Source: Pseudoalteromonas rubra
GTDB taxonomy: Bacteria > Pseudomonadota > Gammaproteobacteria > Enterobacterales > Alteromonadaceae
Direction of reading: 5' to 3'
Length of the DNA: 64,000 nucleotides
NCBI RefSeq assembly: GCF_000238295.3
Contig: NZ_AHCD03000020.1
Location: forward strand, 496,001 to 560,000
Shown here piece by piece: positions 52,265-60,451 of this stretch. The first letter of the stretch is position 1; every line of letters starts with the position of its first letter. Position numbers and translations under genes: made by a program. The notes under the pieces were generated by a model. The model worked only from the letters and a program-made list of their open reading frames with translations, was not told where the DNA came from and did no database searches.

Positions 52265-54880
52265 TTATTTAATATAGTACTTCAGCACATCCTGCTCAGT
52301 GTGAGAATACAGCGTTGAGTAAGGCCAGATGGTAAATTGTCGTTCCGGATTGCCATTAAAAATTGCTGCACCGGCAATATCCCATTGATAATATCCGGTA
52401 TTATCAGCCAGAGCAGCCATGGTGAAAGTGCCGCTATCGACATAACTACAGGGCACGCCGGTGGGCTCAGATCTGAAAATATTCAGACCCTCTATATGAG
52501 GGGTGTTGTCGAAAGTGGCCGTTAAGTCTGCCGCGGTGTCGTCCAGTAGTCCCTGACATCCTACACCAGTTGGGTTGGTGACATTGAAGGCAGAGATCAT
52601 CGATACTTTGCTGTGCTCATCAACAAACATCAGTCCTTCCGTCATCGCAGCGCGCAGTGCCTGCCACCTTGAAGACTCAAGCACACCATATTGATCGACT
52701 CTGACAGGCTCACGGATCAGCTTTCGCTCAATACCATCGGCATGGTTGGCAAACAGTGTCCAGCCACCGCCCAGCGTTTCCATATCACAATACGCCACAA
52801 ACGGGGCGACACTACCGGCGCCATCTGGGTCTATGGTGTAGTAGCCTGACTGGCTGGTCGGGTTGGTTTGTTGAATATCATGGCAGGTTTTCCCCTGTGC
52901 CTGCGGGCTGTTATCGGCAAATTCGTCGATAAAAAAGCCGTAATATTCCATTTCATCGATTTGAGTATAGTCGCCAGAGCCATGGGTGCTCAGCACCAGT
53001 AGCCGGAAGCTGCTCCCTAACGCCGCTTTAGAGAGCTTAACCTGACTGGTTCCTTTTTCCATCGTAATGGTTTCATGATCGGTGAACGTGATGCCATCGT
53101 CTGACACCTGAAAAATCACCTCTTTGGGTGTCCGGGGCGAAAACTCTGCGTGCTTCATCGACACTTGAGTGCTGAACCCGGTGATCACGGCTTTTCTGGC
53201 AAAGGAGACTTGCAACCACTCGTTACTGTTGGTTGGGCCAAGCCAGATCCCGTGCGTCAGCAGTTCACCTGCCTGAGGGTTGATTTTCGGATTTGGATCA
53301 GTGTAATACAGGTGGCCATCAAATGCACCAGCCGGACTGAACTGGTTAACGGTGCCACTGGCGGTGTAATTACCCGGTGAGAGTGAATTCGTGTAGACCA
53401 GGGCAATGTTATTGTTGGCGCCAGTGGTATCACCATCGGTGACAACCGGGCGGGAGAGTGTCAAGTCTTCAAAGTGACAGAAGTACTGGATAGCAGGTGC
53501 GCCACCGGGGCCGTCCGCATCAATCAGATATAAGTTGGATGTTGCAGTTGGGTCACTGAGGGCAATGCTTTCACAGCTGATCCCATCACTGGGATACACT
53601 TCCTGATTGAGGACGTTAACCATGTCCAGTAAACGGGCATATTTTGCTTCCAGAGACTGACTGGCATTATCAACATAACGTTTGGTAACCAGATGGTTTG
53701 GCGCGATAGGGTCGTTGGCGATGGCATTCCCAATGACTTCCAGCGCTGCACTGGGTGACTGGGTGCCCACACCGACGGAAACGGTGGTTGATACGGCTGT
53801 TGCACCATCACGCCAATGTGTGGTGCCAGGCAGACCCTGATCTCCTTTGGGTCCTTGCAGGCCTTGTTCACCTTGTGGCCCCTGTATGCCTGGTTCTCCT
53901 TGTTGTCCGCGCTCACCTTGTGGTCCTTGCAAACCTTGTTCACCTTGTGGCCCCTGAAGCCCTTGCTCGCCCTGTAAACCCTGTTCACCTTGTAACTCGC
54001 GCCAGAGTGCGCCATCACAGCTAAAGATCTGCTTATCTACACTGCTGTAGTATATCGAGCCTGTGTGCTCTGGGTTGCAAGGGACTGGTGCACTGGCATT
54101 GGGTGTTAACCTCAGGGCGCCGGGTATTTCCAGGTTGGCCTGCGCCAGTGGCTCAAATAATGCCGGGTGACTGTTGGGATCTGTGGGGTCAGTATTGGCC
54201 AGAAACTCAGCTAAGTTACTGGCGCTATCCTGATCTACATCTGCACTGGCATCACTTGCATCTGCCGGATTGAATCCATAGCGAATTTCCCAGTCATTGG
54301 TCATGCCATCGCCGTCATCATCGAGTGGTTTAGTCAGGCTGACAACAGAGATAGCGTCTACGTCAATGGTATTGGCATCAATGCTGGTATTGTGTATTTC
54401 CAGTGCCATCGTATCTGTTAACTCAGCAAGCGCACGATGCGCCTCGGTCGGCTCAAAGGTCACATTGAGCTGGACAAATGCCCCTTCGACTAACGTGAGA
54501 TCAGGAGTGAAATCAACAAAGTGCTCTGCAATGCGAAAGCCAACTCTAAAGTTGGCCGGGTTAACACTGGCGCGCACGCCCAATTTAGCCTGGAGCATGT
54601 AGTTGTTGGTTAAACTCAATGGCACAGGCAGGGCCTGGCTCAGGGATGCACCCTGACCAATGAAGGCAACGTTATTTACGGCCTGGTGATCGGCATAATG
54701 AGCTGAGGAGAGGTTAATGATCCCCGCCTGACTATCGGAAAATGTCCAGACATCAGAGGTGTGGCTTAACTGTGCTTCAGCCAGTGTTTGTTGCTCGAAC
54801 TGGCCATCCTGTACCAGTTCCGTTCCCGATGCGTGCCAGCATAATGTGGCGAGCATGGCAGGTAACACTCGTTTTTTCAT
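52265..54880 (-). CDS. Secreted mosaic protein: TSP3, collagen-like, discoidin and fibrinogen-like domains
   Basis: An 871-residue secreted protein with a signal peptide (about 1-19). In order: a beta-rich N-terminal domain (20-185); calcium-binding thrombospondin-3-like repeats (about 190-245, DDDGDGMTNDWE, DVDQDSASNLAEF); a short module ending in IFSCDGALWREL; an 18-triplet Gly-X-Y collagen stretch (about 298-351); a tail-fibre-like segment (SVGVGTQSPSAALEVIGNA, LVTKRYVDN); a partial fibrinogen-like module (about 430-475); an F5/8-type discoidin domain (about 500-660); and a C-terminal fibrinogen-like domain (TIDPDGAGSVAPFVAYCDME, GGGWTLF). Probably a trimeric fibrous adhesin or matrix protein. 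Export route is unknown beyond Sec. Confidence 0.87.
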   Translation of the reverse strand: MKKRVLPAMLATLCWHASGTELVQDGQFEQQTLAEAQLSHTSDVWTFSDSQAGIINLSSAHYADHQAVNNVAFIGQGASLSQALPVPLSLTNNYMLQAKLGVRASVNPANFRVGFRIAEHFVDFTPDLTLVEGAFVQLNVTFEPTEAHRALAELTDTMALEIHNTSIDANTIDVDAISVVSLTKPLDDDGDGMTNDWEIRYGFNPADASDASADVDQDSASNLAEFLANTDPTDPNSHPALFEPLAQANLEIPGALRLTPNASAPVPCNPEHTGSIYYSSVDKQIFSCDGALWRELQGEQGLQGEQGLQGPQGEQGLQGPQGERGQQGEPGIQGPQGEQGLQGPKGDQGLPGTTHWRDGATAVSTTVSVGVGTQSPSAALEVIGNAIANDPIAPNHLVTKRYVDNASQSLEAKYARLLDMVNVLNQEVYPSDGISCESIALSDPTATSNLYLIDADGPGGAPAIQYFCHFEDLTLSRPVVTDGDTTGANNNIALVYTNSLSPGNYTASGTVNQFSPAGAFDGHLYYTDPNPKINPQAGELLTHGIWLGPTNSNEWLQVSFARKAVITGFSTQVSMKHAEFSPRTPKEVIFQVSDDGITFTDHETITMEKGTSQVKLSKAALGSSFRLLVLSTHGSGDYTQIDEMEYYGFFIDEFADNSPQAQGKTCHDIQQTNPTSQSGYYTIDPDGAGSVAPFVAYCDMETLGGGWTLFANHADGIERKLIREPVRVDQYGVLESSRWQALRAAMTEGLMFVDEHSKVSMISAFNVTNPTGVGCQGLLDDTAADLTATFDNTPHIEGLNIFRSEPTGVPCSYVDSGTFTMAALADNTGYYQWDIAGAAIFNGNPERQFTIWPYSTLYSHTEQDVLKYYIK
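53830..53992 (-). repeat. Collagen-like Gly-X-Y coding repeat
   Basis: A degenerate 9-nt/18-nt repeat array encoding 18 uninterrupted Gly-X-Y triplets such as GEQGLQGPQ inside the 871-residue protein. Variable length by slippage or recombination would be expected at such a tract. Confidence 0.9.
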
Positions 54881-55094
54881 GTTTTTTCCTGTGTAAGAGT
54901 AGAGTTGGATTAATGTGCGATGAATATTGTACAGGATTACGAATTAATGATTGATATAATTTTTTTTGTCATTCTTTAGTCTTGGATGTTTAGGGAGGAT
55001 CTGTGAATCGATGAGTTTGTTGAAGGGGAATGAAAGCGGGAGAGTAAGAAGAGTGACAGGCCAATCCGGGTGCATTGCACCCGGTTGATATTGA

Positions 55095-55646
55095 TTAAGC
55101 ACGTCTCGGGTAGGTACCCAGGAGACGGATCTGCCAGTCAACGGCTAAATAGGGGCTGCGAATATCGATGCTATCAGGTTGCTCAGGCAGATTGCTTTTA
55201 TCCGCAGTAATCCCCTTGATGTGAGCTTCGTCTGGCGATTCAAACTCAGAAGGGTTGAAGAACATATCTAACTCGGAGGCAATATACCCTTTACCGGACT
55301 CGGGCATAATTGTATTGCCGTAATTTCTTACGATAGTCAGTGTGCCGTAATGTGTGTGTGCTGGCACGTTTTGTTGTGTTAGTGTTGTGTATTCCAAACC
55401 ACCTCTTTGCCCTGGTGAATATGGAGTTAACCCCGGTGCTGCCCCATACCGTATAGGGCTTCTGCCGCGCAGGTCTGGGAGCGCAAAAACGGTGCGTCCA
55501 TCACCGCCATATCTGGTGCCGAGTATAGTAAATAGCGCCTGATTTTGGTTGATTGATAAAAAACTGCCGTCGCATGGGCCGTAACCTTCTACATTATAGT
55601 CGCCGGCAAACGGCATCATATCACCTTGATATGCTTCAACTTGCAT
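55095..55646 (-). CDS. Tail-collar domain protein (paralogue 1)
   Basis: A 183-residue protein of the phage tail collar / microcystin-dependent family. The N-terminal pattern GDMMPFAGDYNVEGYGPCDG, LFTILGTRYGGDGRTVFALP and DLRGRSPIRYGAAPGL is characteristic, followed by the histidine tip PAHTHYG, and the C-terminus ends in DWQIRLLGTYPRRA. It is the shortest and most diverged of three tandem paralogues and lacks the shared 23-bp upstream element of the other two. No phage structural genes are nearby, so a cellular surface or injection-related role is more likely than a prophage remnant. No signal peptide. Confidence 0.88.
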   Translation of the reverse strand: MQVEAYQGDMMPFAGDYNVEGYGPCDGSFLSINQNQALFTILGTRYGGDGRTVFALPDLRGRSPIRYGAAPGLTPYSPGQRGGLEYTTLTQQNVPAHTHYGTLTIVRNYGNTIMPESGKGYIASELDMFFNPSEFESPDEAHIKGITADKSNLPEQPDSIDIRSPYLAVDWQIRLLGTYPRRA

Positions 55647-55885
55647 GATTCTACCTTACTGTAATGTTGTTTAAATTGCGATAATAAGTACATCAGACGG
55701 ATGTAATGAATGATTGTGCCCGAAGGCGTCATGGAAGGCACAAGTCGGCTAAACCCAGTGTGTGCCTGTTGCTGACAATAAAATAACCACCTAGCTCTTT
55801 GCCAAGGCAATACGATATCGCTTTATAACCTTAATAATTCACATCGGAAGGATCGCCTCCCGATGCGAGGTGGTCTAATTAGCCA

Positions 55886-56503
55886 TTATGCGCGGGATGG
55901 AAACAGTCCATTCAAACACATTTGCCAGTTAACCGTGGTAAACGGGCTTAGTAAGCTAACTTCCTGACCTAAACCCGTGTTGTTTACCGTGACTGTTGCG
56001 TTGTCTACGACCGATTGTACCTGCACTTCTGGTCCCTGGATCTCTACCAGTTGCTCTGCTTCAAATGCACTGGGCACAAAGAAGCTTGAGTCTTGTGGTC
56101 TACCAAGGTAAGCAGCGGCAGTTGGTACTGGGCTATTGGCATTGTTGGAGGCCACAGATAGGGTGGCCGTGGCGGCACTTGATACGCCAACAGTGGCTGT
56201 TGCTGTATGAGAGTGTGCGGGGAGCTGCGCCGTTGTCAGTTGGACTGATTCGCTGCCGCCTTTGCTGCCTATCGGGTAGTAGGATAAGCCCGGTGCTTGT
56301 CCTTTGCTGACAGGGCTTCTGCCACGCAGGTCAGGCATCGCAAAAGTACTTCTACCATCGCCGCCATAGAAGGTGCCCAGTATGGCATAGGTTGCCGAGT
56401 ATTGTGAGATTGAAATGAGTTGCCCACCACACTCTGCGAATTGGCGTACTGCAAAGTTACCTGTAAACGGCATCATTTCACCGATAAATGCGTCGGCAGC
56501 CAT
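55886..56503 (-). CDS. Tail-collar domain protein (paralogue 2)
   Basis: A 205-residue tail-collar protein: GEMMPFTGNFAVRQFAECGG, YGGDGRSTFAMPDLRGRSPV, then GGSESVQLTTAQLPAHSHTA. Compared with paralogue 1 it carries an Ala/Thr/Val-rich insert (TATVGVSSAATATLSVASNN) that resembles a flexible beta stalk. It ends WQMCLNGLFPSRA. It shares both architecture and the 23-bp upstream element with paralogue 3, pointing to duplication of gene plus promoter. Confidence 0.88.
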   Translation of the reverse strand: MAADAFIGEMMPFTGNFAVRQFAECGGQLISISQYSATYAILGTFYGGDGRSTFAMPDLRGRSPVSKGQAPGLSYYPIGSKGGSESVQLTTAQLPAHSHTATATVGVSSAATATLSVASNNANSPVPTAAAYLGRPQDSSFFVPSAFEAEQLVEIQGPEVQVQSVVDNATVTVNNTGLGQEVSLLSPFTTVNWQMCLNGLFPSRA

Positions 56504-56575
56504 AACATGCTCTCCCTAAATCATTGTTGTTAAAAACGTTATAGTCAAAATCAACCATACATCATCCCTTTTCAG

Positions 56576-56598
56576 AAGTATATTACTTTATATTACAG
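56576..56598 (-). promoter_or_regulatory. 23-bp upstream element, copy 1
   Basis: On the minus strand it reads as two direct octamers GTAATATA separated by AA (10-bp period, one helical turn), about 73 bases upstream of the paralogue 2 start. It differs by one base from copy 2 at 57364-57386. Candidate regulator-binding or promoter element. Confidence 0.6.
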
Positions 56599-56673
56599 CA
56601 CATACCGACAACATCATTGGCAAGTTTTAACGGATGCGAGCTGATAAACGCTGTTGATTGAGCTTAGTTCTGA

Positions 56674-57294
56674 TCAGGGGCGTGGCGGATAGATGTTGTC
56701 TGCACAAATAAGCCAGTTTACAGCCTGAACCGGATTGCGGATATCAACAGACTCGCTCTGGCCTGTATCATGCAACTCAACGTTGGCCCAGGCCGAAGAC
56801 TGAACCTCTACATTAATTCCTTTGACCCCAACTGGATGAGCAGCCTCAAATGCACTTGGCACAAAGAAGCTTTGATCCTGTGGTTTGCCGAGGAAAGCGC
56901 TGATATTGGGGGCTGGTGTGTTTGCGTTATTGTTCGCAACAGACATGGATGACGTCGCCCCGCTATTGAGGGTCGGTACCTGAGCCGATGCGGTGTGATT
57001 GTGTGTCGGTAAGTGATATTCAGTGAGTGTTTTTTCTTCAATGCCACCGATCATACCGATTTGATAGTCATACATTAAGTCGGGTGCCTTTCCGCGGCCA
57101 ACAAGGCTGCGGCCGCGCAGATCTGGCATGGCAAAGGAGACCCGGCCGTCACCACCATAAAAGGTACTCATTAATGAGTAAAGTGACGTAAACTGCCCTA
57201 TGCTGACTAGCTGGCCGTCACATGGCAGATACTCTCTTACGACAAAATTACCGACAAAGGGCATGAGTTCGCCCGTAAATGCTTCTGTTGACAT
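56674..57294 (-). CDS. Tail-collar domain protein (paralogue 3)
   Basis: A 206-residue tail-collar protein: GELMPFVGNFVVREYLPCDG, YGGDGRVSFAMPDLRGRSLV, then GGIEEKTLTEYHLPTHNHTA, a stalk-like insert (SGATSSMSVANNNANTPAP) and FLGKPQDQSFFVPSAFEAAH. The segment GKPQDQSFFVPSAFEA is nearly the same in paralogue 2, so these two are the closest pair. It ends NWLICADNIYPPRP. It is first in transcription order of the three. Confidence 0.88.
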   Translation of the reverse strand: MSTEAFTGELMPFVGNFVVREYLPCDGQLVSIGQFTSLYSLMSTFYGGDGRVSFAMPDLRGRSLVGRGKAPDLMYDYQIGMIGGIEEKTLTEYHLPTHNHTASAQVPTLNSGATSSMSVANNNANTPAPNISAFLGKPQDQSFFVPSAFEAAHPVGVKGINVEVQSSAWANVELHDTGQSESVDIRNPVQAVNWLICADNIYPPRP

Positions 57295-57363
57295 AAAACA
57301 ATCCCTAGCGCTTTGATATTAGATACTTACACCTATTTTTTATCCTACATGCTCGAATGCCGC

Positions 57364-57386
57364 AAGTATATTACTTTGTATTACAG
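57364..57386 (-). promoter_or_regulatory. 23-bp upstream element, copy 2
   Basis: Same element as at 56576-56598 with a single substitution, here about 70 bases upstream of the paralogue 3 start. On the minus strand the octamers are GTAATACA and GTAATATA, 10 bp apart. Confidence 0.6.
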
Positions 57387-57415
57387 GGAGTGTAAGAAGC
57401 GCGCTGGGATTAGGC

Positions 57416-57916
57416 TTAAAGCTGATGTGCTTCTATGTCAATGGCCGCTATTCTGTAGGCTGCTTTGAGCATCACAATGAGTGCAACCACATTAAATACC
57501 AGGCTAAAAATGGCTTCAAATGCCATAATATTAATATTGAATGTGCTCAAATACCTTGTGATTTGATCAACAATCTCGATGGCAATACCTATTACTATCA
57601 GCATAAAGCCATAGTATTCAGAGGTCGCATTCAGCGCACTGTGTTGCTCCAGCGTTGGGTCGTTTTTACTTTCCAGCATGCGTTTTGAAAAAATTTTCCG
57701 GCCATCCATGATAGCCCCAAAGCCAATCAGCAAAATGGTGATGGTCGATTCGTTTTCAATGACTTTCTGATAGCCATGCTGATCCATATGGCCCAGCAGA
57801 TAGCGAATGTCTTCTGCGGTGATACTACCAACCAGCAGGCTGATCAGCACCAGTGGAAACAGTAAAAATCCCCGGTTGAGTACAACCGCATAAATGATCT
57901 GTCGGGTTTTGGTCAT
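57416..57916 (-). CDS. Four-helix membrane protein, unknown function
   Basis: I do not recognise a family. The 166 residues contain four hydrophobic segments (about 12-32, 58-74, 100-118 and 130-152), with a charged loop between helices 2 and 3 (KIFSKRMLESKNDPTLEQHS). It has no signal peptide and ends in a short cytoplasmic tail with EAHQL. It lies just upstream of the tail-collar genes on the same strand, but the intervening promoter-like element argues for separate transcription. Confidence 0.7.
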   Translation of the reverse strand: MTKTRQIIYAVVLNRGFLLFPLVLISLLVGSITAEDIRYLLGHMDQHGYQKVIENESTITILLIGFGAIMDGRKIFSKRMLESKNDPTLEQHSALNATSEYYGFMLIVIGIAIEIVDQITRYLSTFNINIMAFEAIFSLVFNVVALIVMLKAAYRIAAIDIEAHQL

Positions 57917-58093
57917 AATTTTAAAAGTATGTAATTAAAGAAAAAACGGGTTCTTAAGCTTTATGCTAGCGCGGTGCATTTTAGATATCAGCGATAAAGT
58001 CCCGGCTCAGGGGGAGAGTATAAAACAGGTCGGGGTAAAAAAGTATCATGATCTGGTTATCAAACACCCCGAAGTTTGCTGTTTTTAGTCAAA

Positions 58094-58115
58094 GAAGCTT
58101 GCCGCAGCAGGCTTC
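58094..58115 (-). terminator. Probable terminator of the small exported protein gene
   Basis: A 9-bp stem with one mismatch (58094-58102 with 58107-58115) and a 4-nt loop, about 20 bases past the stop on the minus strand. It is followed by a short T-rich stretch. Confidence 0.55.
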
Positions 58116-58135
58116 CTGAAGTGCATCATATCTTA

Positions 58136-58453
58136 CTAGTCAGAATAAACGGCGGCAATTTTTACCCAGGCTCCGCCCGCTGTGCATCCCGATATTGAGA
58201 GTGCGACATTCGTTTTAGATGCATGTGCAGCAAGCAGGGTGGACTTAAGAATTGGATCTGCCGATACATTACCTGCCCAGCCATTAAATCCAGGGCATTC
58301 CTGTTTGGCAGAATCATTGTAGTTTTTGTCTAGTCTTACGGCAATGCTGCCTGTTTCACTGGCAAAAAGTTTGATGATTTTGCCGCTCATTTCGAAACTA
58401 GCCAACGCTGAGCCTGAGAAGAGTAAAGCGGCAATGGGTAAAAGTGTTCTCAT
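58136..58453 (-). CDS. Small exported protein with a disulfide-type cysteine pair
   Basis: Start ATG 58453 is chosen because GGGAG lies 7 bases upstream; the frame continues further up without a ribosome site. The 105 residues begin with a clear signal peptide (MRTLLPIAALLFSGSALA), leaving an about 87-residue periplasmic or secreted domain. Two cysteines (QECPGFNGW and ISGCTAGGAW) could form one disulfide. No family is recognised. It stands alone. Confidence 0.7.
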   Translation of the reverse strand: MRTLLPIAALLFSGSALASFEMSGKIIKLFASETGSIAVRLDKNYNDSAKQECPGFNGWAGNVSADPILKSTLLAAHASKTNVALSISGCTAGGAWVKIAAVYSD

Positions 58454-58595
58454 GGTAATACTCCCAAATTGTGGTTGTGTTTGTTCCTTACACGGGGATA
58501 GTAACAGCGCGAGTATTAGTACGCAATGGATGGTGTCTGGGTCGCAGACTCGTTTAGCGTTACACAAAAAGTTATGGCAACGAGCAGGCTGTCAG

Positions 58596-58614
58596 GGTGT
58601 GCCTTTGGCACACC
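58596..58614. repeat. Perfect hairpin downstream of deoD
   Basis: An 8-bp perfect stem (58596-58603 with 58607-58614, loop of three) lies 16 bases past the deoD stop. There is no U-tract, so termination or mRNA 3'-end protection is only possible, not shown. Confidence 0.45.
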
Positions 58615-58630
58615 AGGTAATGGAAGGGGG

Positions 58631-59359
58631 TTACATTGTTTTTGCTGTCAGAAGTGCCAGTTGGATCATCTCTTCGAAGGAAGATTGCCTGGCGTCACTG
58701 CTCAGGTGTGTGTCCAGGGTAATGTGGTCTGCCACCGTTAAAATGGTCAGTGCCCTGGCACCATATTGCGCGGCGACACCATATAATCCGGCCGCTTCCA
58801 TTTCTACGCCCAGGATCCCCATGTTATCCATCAGCTCAAACATGTCTGGCTGTGGCGTATAAAACAGGTCGGATGAAAAAACATTGCCAACCTGTACTTT
58901 TAGCGTCAGTGCTGAGGCGCTGTGGACACAGGCGTTGAGCAGGCTGAAGTCGGCAATGGCCGCAAAGTCATGATCCTTAAAGCGTATCCGGTTCACCTTT
59001 GAGTCGGTACAGGCACCCATAGCAACAATAATATCGCGCAGTTGCACGTGTTTGGAAACTGCCCCGCAGCTGCCCACACGGATCAGGTTTTTCACCTTGT
59101 ATTCTGTGATTAACTCTTTGGCATAAATAGAGCAGCTGGGGATCCCCATGCCAGTGCCCATCACCGAGAGTCTGCGGCCCTGAAAAAAACCAGTGTAACC
59201 CAGCATATTGCGCACCGTATTGACGACAGTAACATCATCCAGAAAGTGCTCAGCAATGAACCTGGCGCGCAGTGGATCGCCCGGCAGCAATACTGTGTCT
59301 GCAAATGCATCGTCAGGCGCATTAATGTGAACCGTACCATGCGGGTTAGTGTGCATCAT
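58631..59359 (-). CDS. deoD: Purine nucleoside phosphorylase DeoD-type
   Basis: Cytoplasmic hexameric-type phosphorylase that splits purine (deoxy)nucleosides to base and (deoxy)ribose-1-phosphate. The 242 residues carry VLLPGDPLRARFIAE, MGTGMGIPSCSIYA, RVGSCGAV, VEMEAAGLYGVAA and LTVADHI. The phosphate- and base-binding residues of the NP-I family are in place. It overlaps deoC by one base (TGATG), so the two form a nucleoside catabolism operon. Confidence 0.95.
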   Translation of the reverse strand: MMHTNPHGTVHINAPDDAFADTVLLPGDPLRARFIAEHFLDDVTVVNTVRNMLGYTGFFQGRRLSVMGTGMGIPSCSIYAKELITEYKVKNLIRVGSCGAVSKHVQLRDIIVAMGACTDSKVNRIRFKDHDFAAIADFSLLNACVHSASALTLKVQVGNVFSSDLFYTPQPDMFELMDNMGILGVEMEAAGLYGVAAQYGARALTILTVADHITLDTHLSSDARQSSFEEMIQLALLTAKTM

Positions 59360-60123
59360 CAGTAACCTCCCTTGTCTTCGCAGGGCGCACCTGTCAGGGT
59401 TGAGCGTACATCATTGAGCAAGCCAGAAGCGCCAAATCGGAAGTGCTGCTTGTTCACCCAGTCCGGGCCCATAATTTGCCTGGCTAGAATCAGATAAGCT
59501 TGAGCATCGGCAACTGTGCGTACGCCCCCGGCGGCTTTAAAGCCGACTTCTTTGCCACTATTCTTGATGACATTGAGCATCACCTGCGCGGCCTCTAAGG
59601 TGGCATTCACGGCAACTTTGCCGGTACTGGTTTTAATAAAGTCAGCCCCGGCATTGATGGCGATGCGCGATGCCTGTTCAATCAAGTGTGACGTTGGCAG
59701 CATACCGGACTCAATAATGACTTTGAGTTGCACGTGTGTCCCACAAGCCTGCTTGCATTGCTCTATAAGCTGATGGCCGATGTCGGCGTTTCCAGCTACC
59801 AGGGCGGAGTAGGGAAAGACGACATCCACTTCATCGGCGCCAAGTGCAACGGCTGTGCGGGTTTCTTCAACCGCATTGGCGATGTTGTCGCCGCCGTGCG
59901 GAAAATTCGTGACGGTAGCAATACGGATCCCGGTAGCCAGATGTTGTCTGGCCAGCGCGATATGCTGAGGGTAAATACAAATCGCAGCCACATTGCCCAC
60001 TGCTGAGCTGGCCTGCAGGCAAAGCTGGATGATATCTTGGTCGCATTCTGTGCCAGTCAGGCTGGTCAAATCCATACAATCCAGTGCCAGTTGCGCGGCT
60101 TCTTTGCGTGTTATTGAAGACAT
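59359..60123 (-). CDS. deoC: Deoxyribose-phosphate aldolase
   Basis: Class I aldolase cleaving 2-deoxyribose-5-phosphate to glyceraldehyde-3-phosphate and acetaldehyde. Start ATG 60123 (MSSITRKEAAQL) has AGGAG 6 bases before it; the frame runs 50 codons further up but without a ribosome site. 254 residues. EVDVVFPYSALVAGN, LKVIIESGM, ADFIKTSTGKV (Schiff-base lysine) and GFKAAGGVRTVADAQAYL are the family motifs. First gene of the deoCD operon. Confidence 0.95.
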   Translation of the reverse strand: MSSITRKEAAQLALDCMDLTSLTGTECDQDIIQLCLQASSAVGNVAAICIYPQHIALARQHLATGIRIATVTNFPHGGDNIANAVEETRTAVALGADEVDVVFPYSALVAGNADIGHQLIEQCKQACGTHVQLKVIIESGMLPTSHLIEQASRIAINAGADFIKTSTGKVAVNATLEAAQVMLNVIKNSGKEVGFKAAGGVRTVADAQAYLILARQIMGPDWVNKQHFRFGASGLLNDVRSTLTGAPCEDKGGY

Positions 60124-60405
60124 AGGAAACTCCTGATGTGCTGCCTCTGTGCTCGGGCAGCTTAGAACCACTAAACCGAAAGGCGAGGGGAGGACATTCG
60201 TTGGGCCTTGGTCACTCGCACTTTGGGTAATCGAGTGGACTTGGTTCCGTGAAGACGCATCCCGGCGGGACACGTTAATTCCATTTAATCACCGCTGTAT
60301 TGTCTGTGAGTTGGTTTATATTTACCAGTCTAAAGGCACCTTTTTATGACGTGGCGCAATGATTGACATGTTCGGAGCAGTCTGTGTTTGGCAGGCAGGA
60401 AATAA
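60124..60405 (-). promoter_or_regulatory. Long structured leader/control region of deoCD
   Basis: 328 bases separate deoC from the dxs stop. Read on the minus strand it contains three hairpins: CGUGUCCC-GCC-GGGAUGCG (60256-60274), which pairs fully only as minus-strand RNA through two G-U pairs; CACUCG/CGAGUG (60213-60237); and GCUGCC/GGCAGC (60140-60161) close to the deoC ribosome site. No known riboswitch class was recognised. CytR/DeoR-type operators were not identified with confidence. Confidence 0.45.
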
Positions 60406-60408
60406 AAA

Positions 60409-60430
60409 AGCCACTGTGATGACAGTGGCT
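60409..60430 (-). terminator. Terminator of dxs
   Basis: Perfect 9-bp stem (60409-60417 with 60422-60430) with loop GATG; the A-run to its left forms the U-tract on the minus strand, just past the dxs stop. Confidence 0.88.
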
Positions 60431-60451
60431 CAATATTAGGTGGTACAGCGG

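Noticed and set aside
53830..53992. CRISPR-like repeat array
   Set aside because: The periodicity is coding (Gly-X-Y triplets) with no unique spacers of CRISPR size.
55095..57294. Prophage or tailocin remnant
   Set aside because: Only tail-collar domain proteins are present; no other phage gene, integrase or attachment site was found around them.
58596..58614. REP or integron attC element downstream of deoD
   Set aside because: Only one simple hairpin, no second copy and no integron core sites.
60124..60273. Longer deoC beginning at 60273
   Set aside because: The extra 50 residues lack a ribosome site and family similarity, while ATG 60123 has a strong AGGAG.
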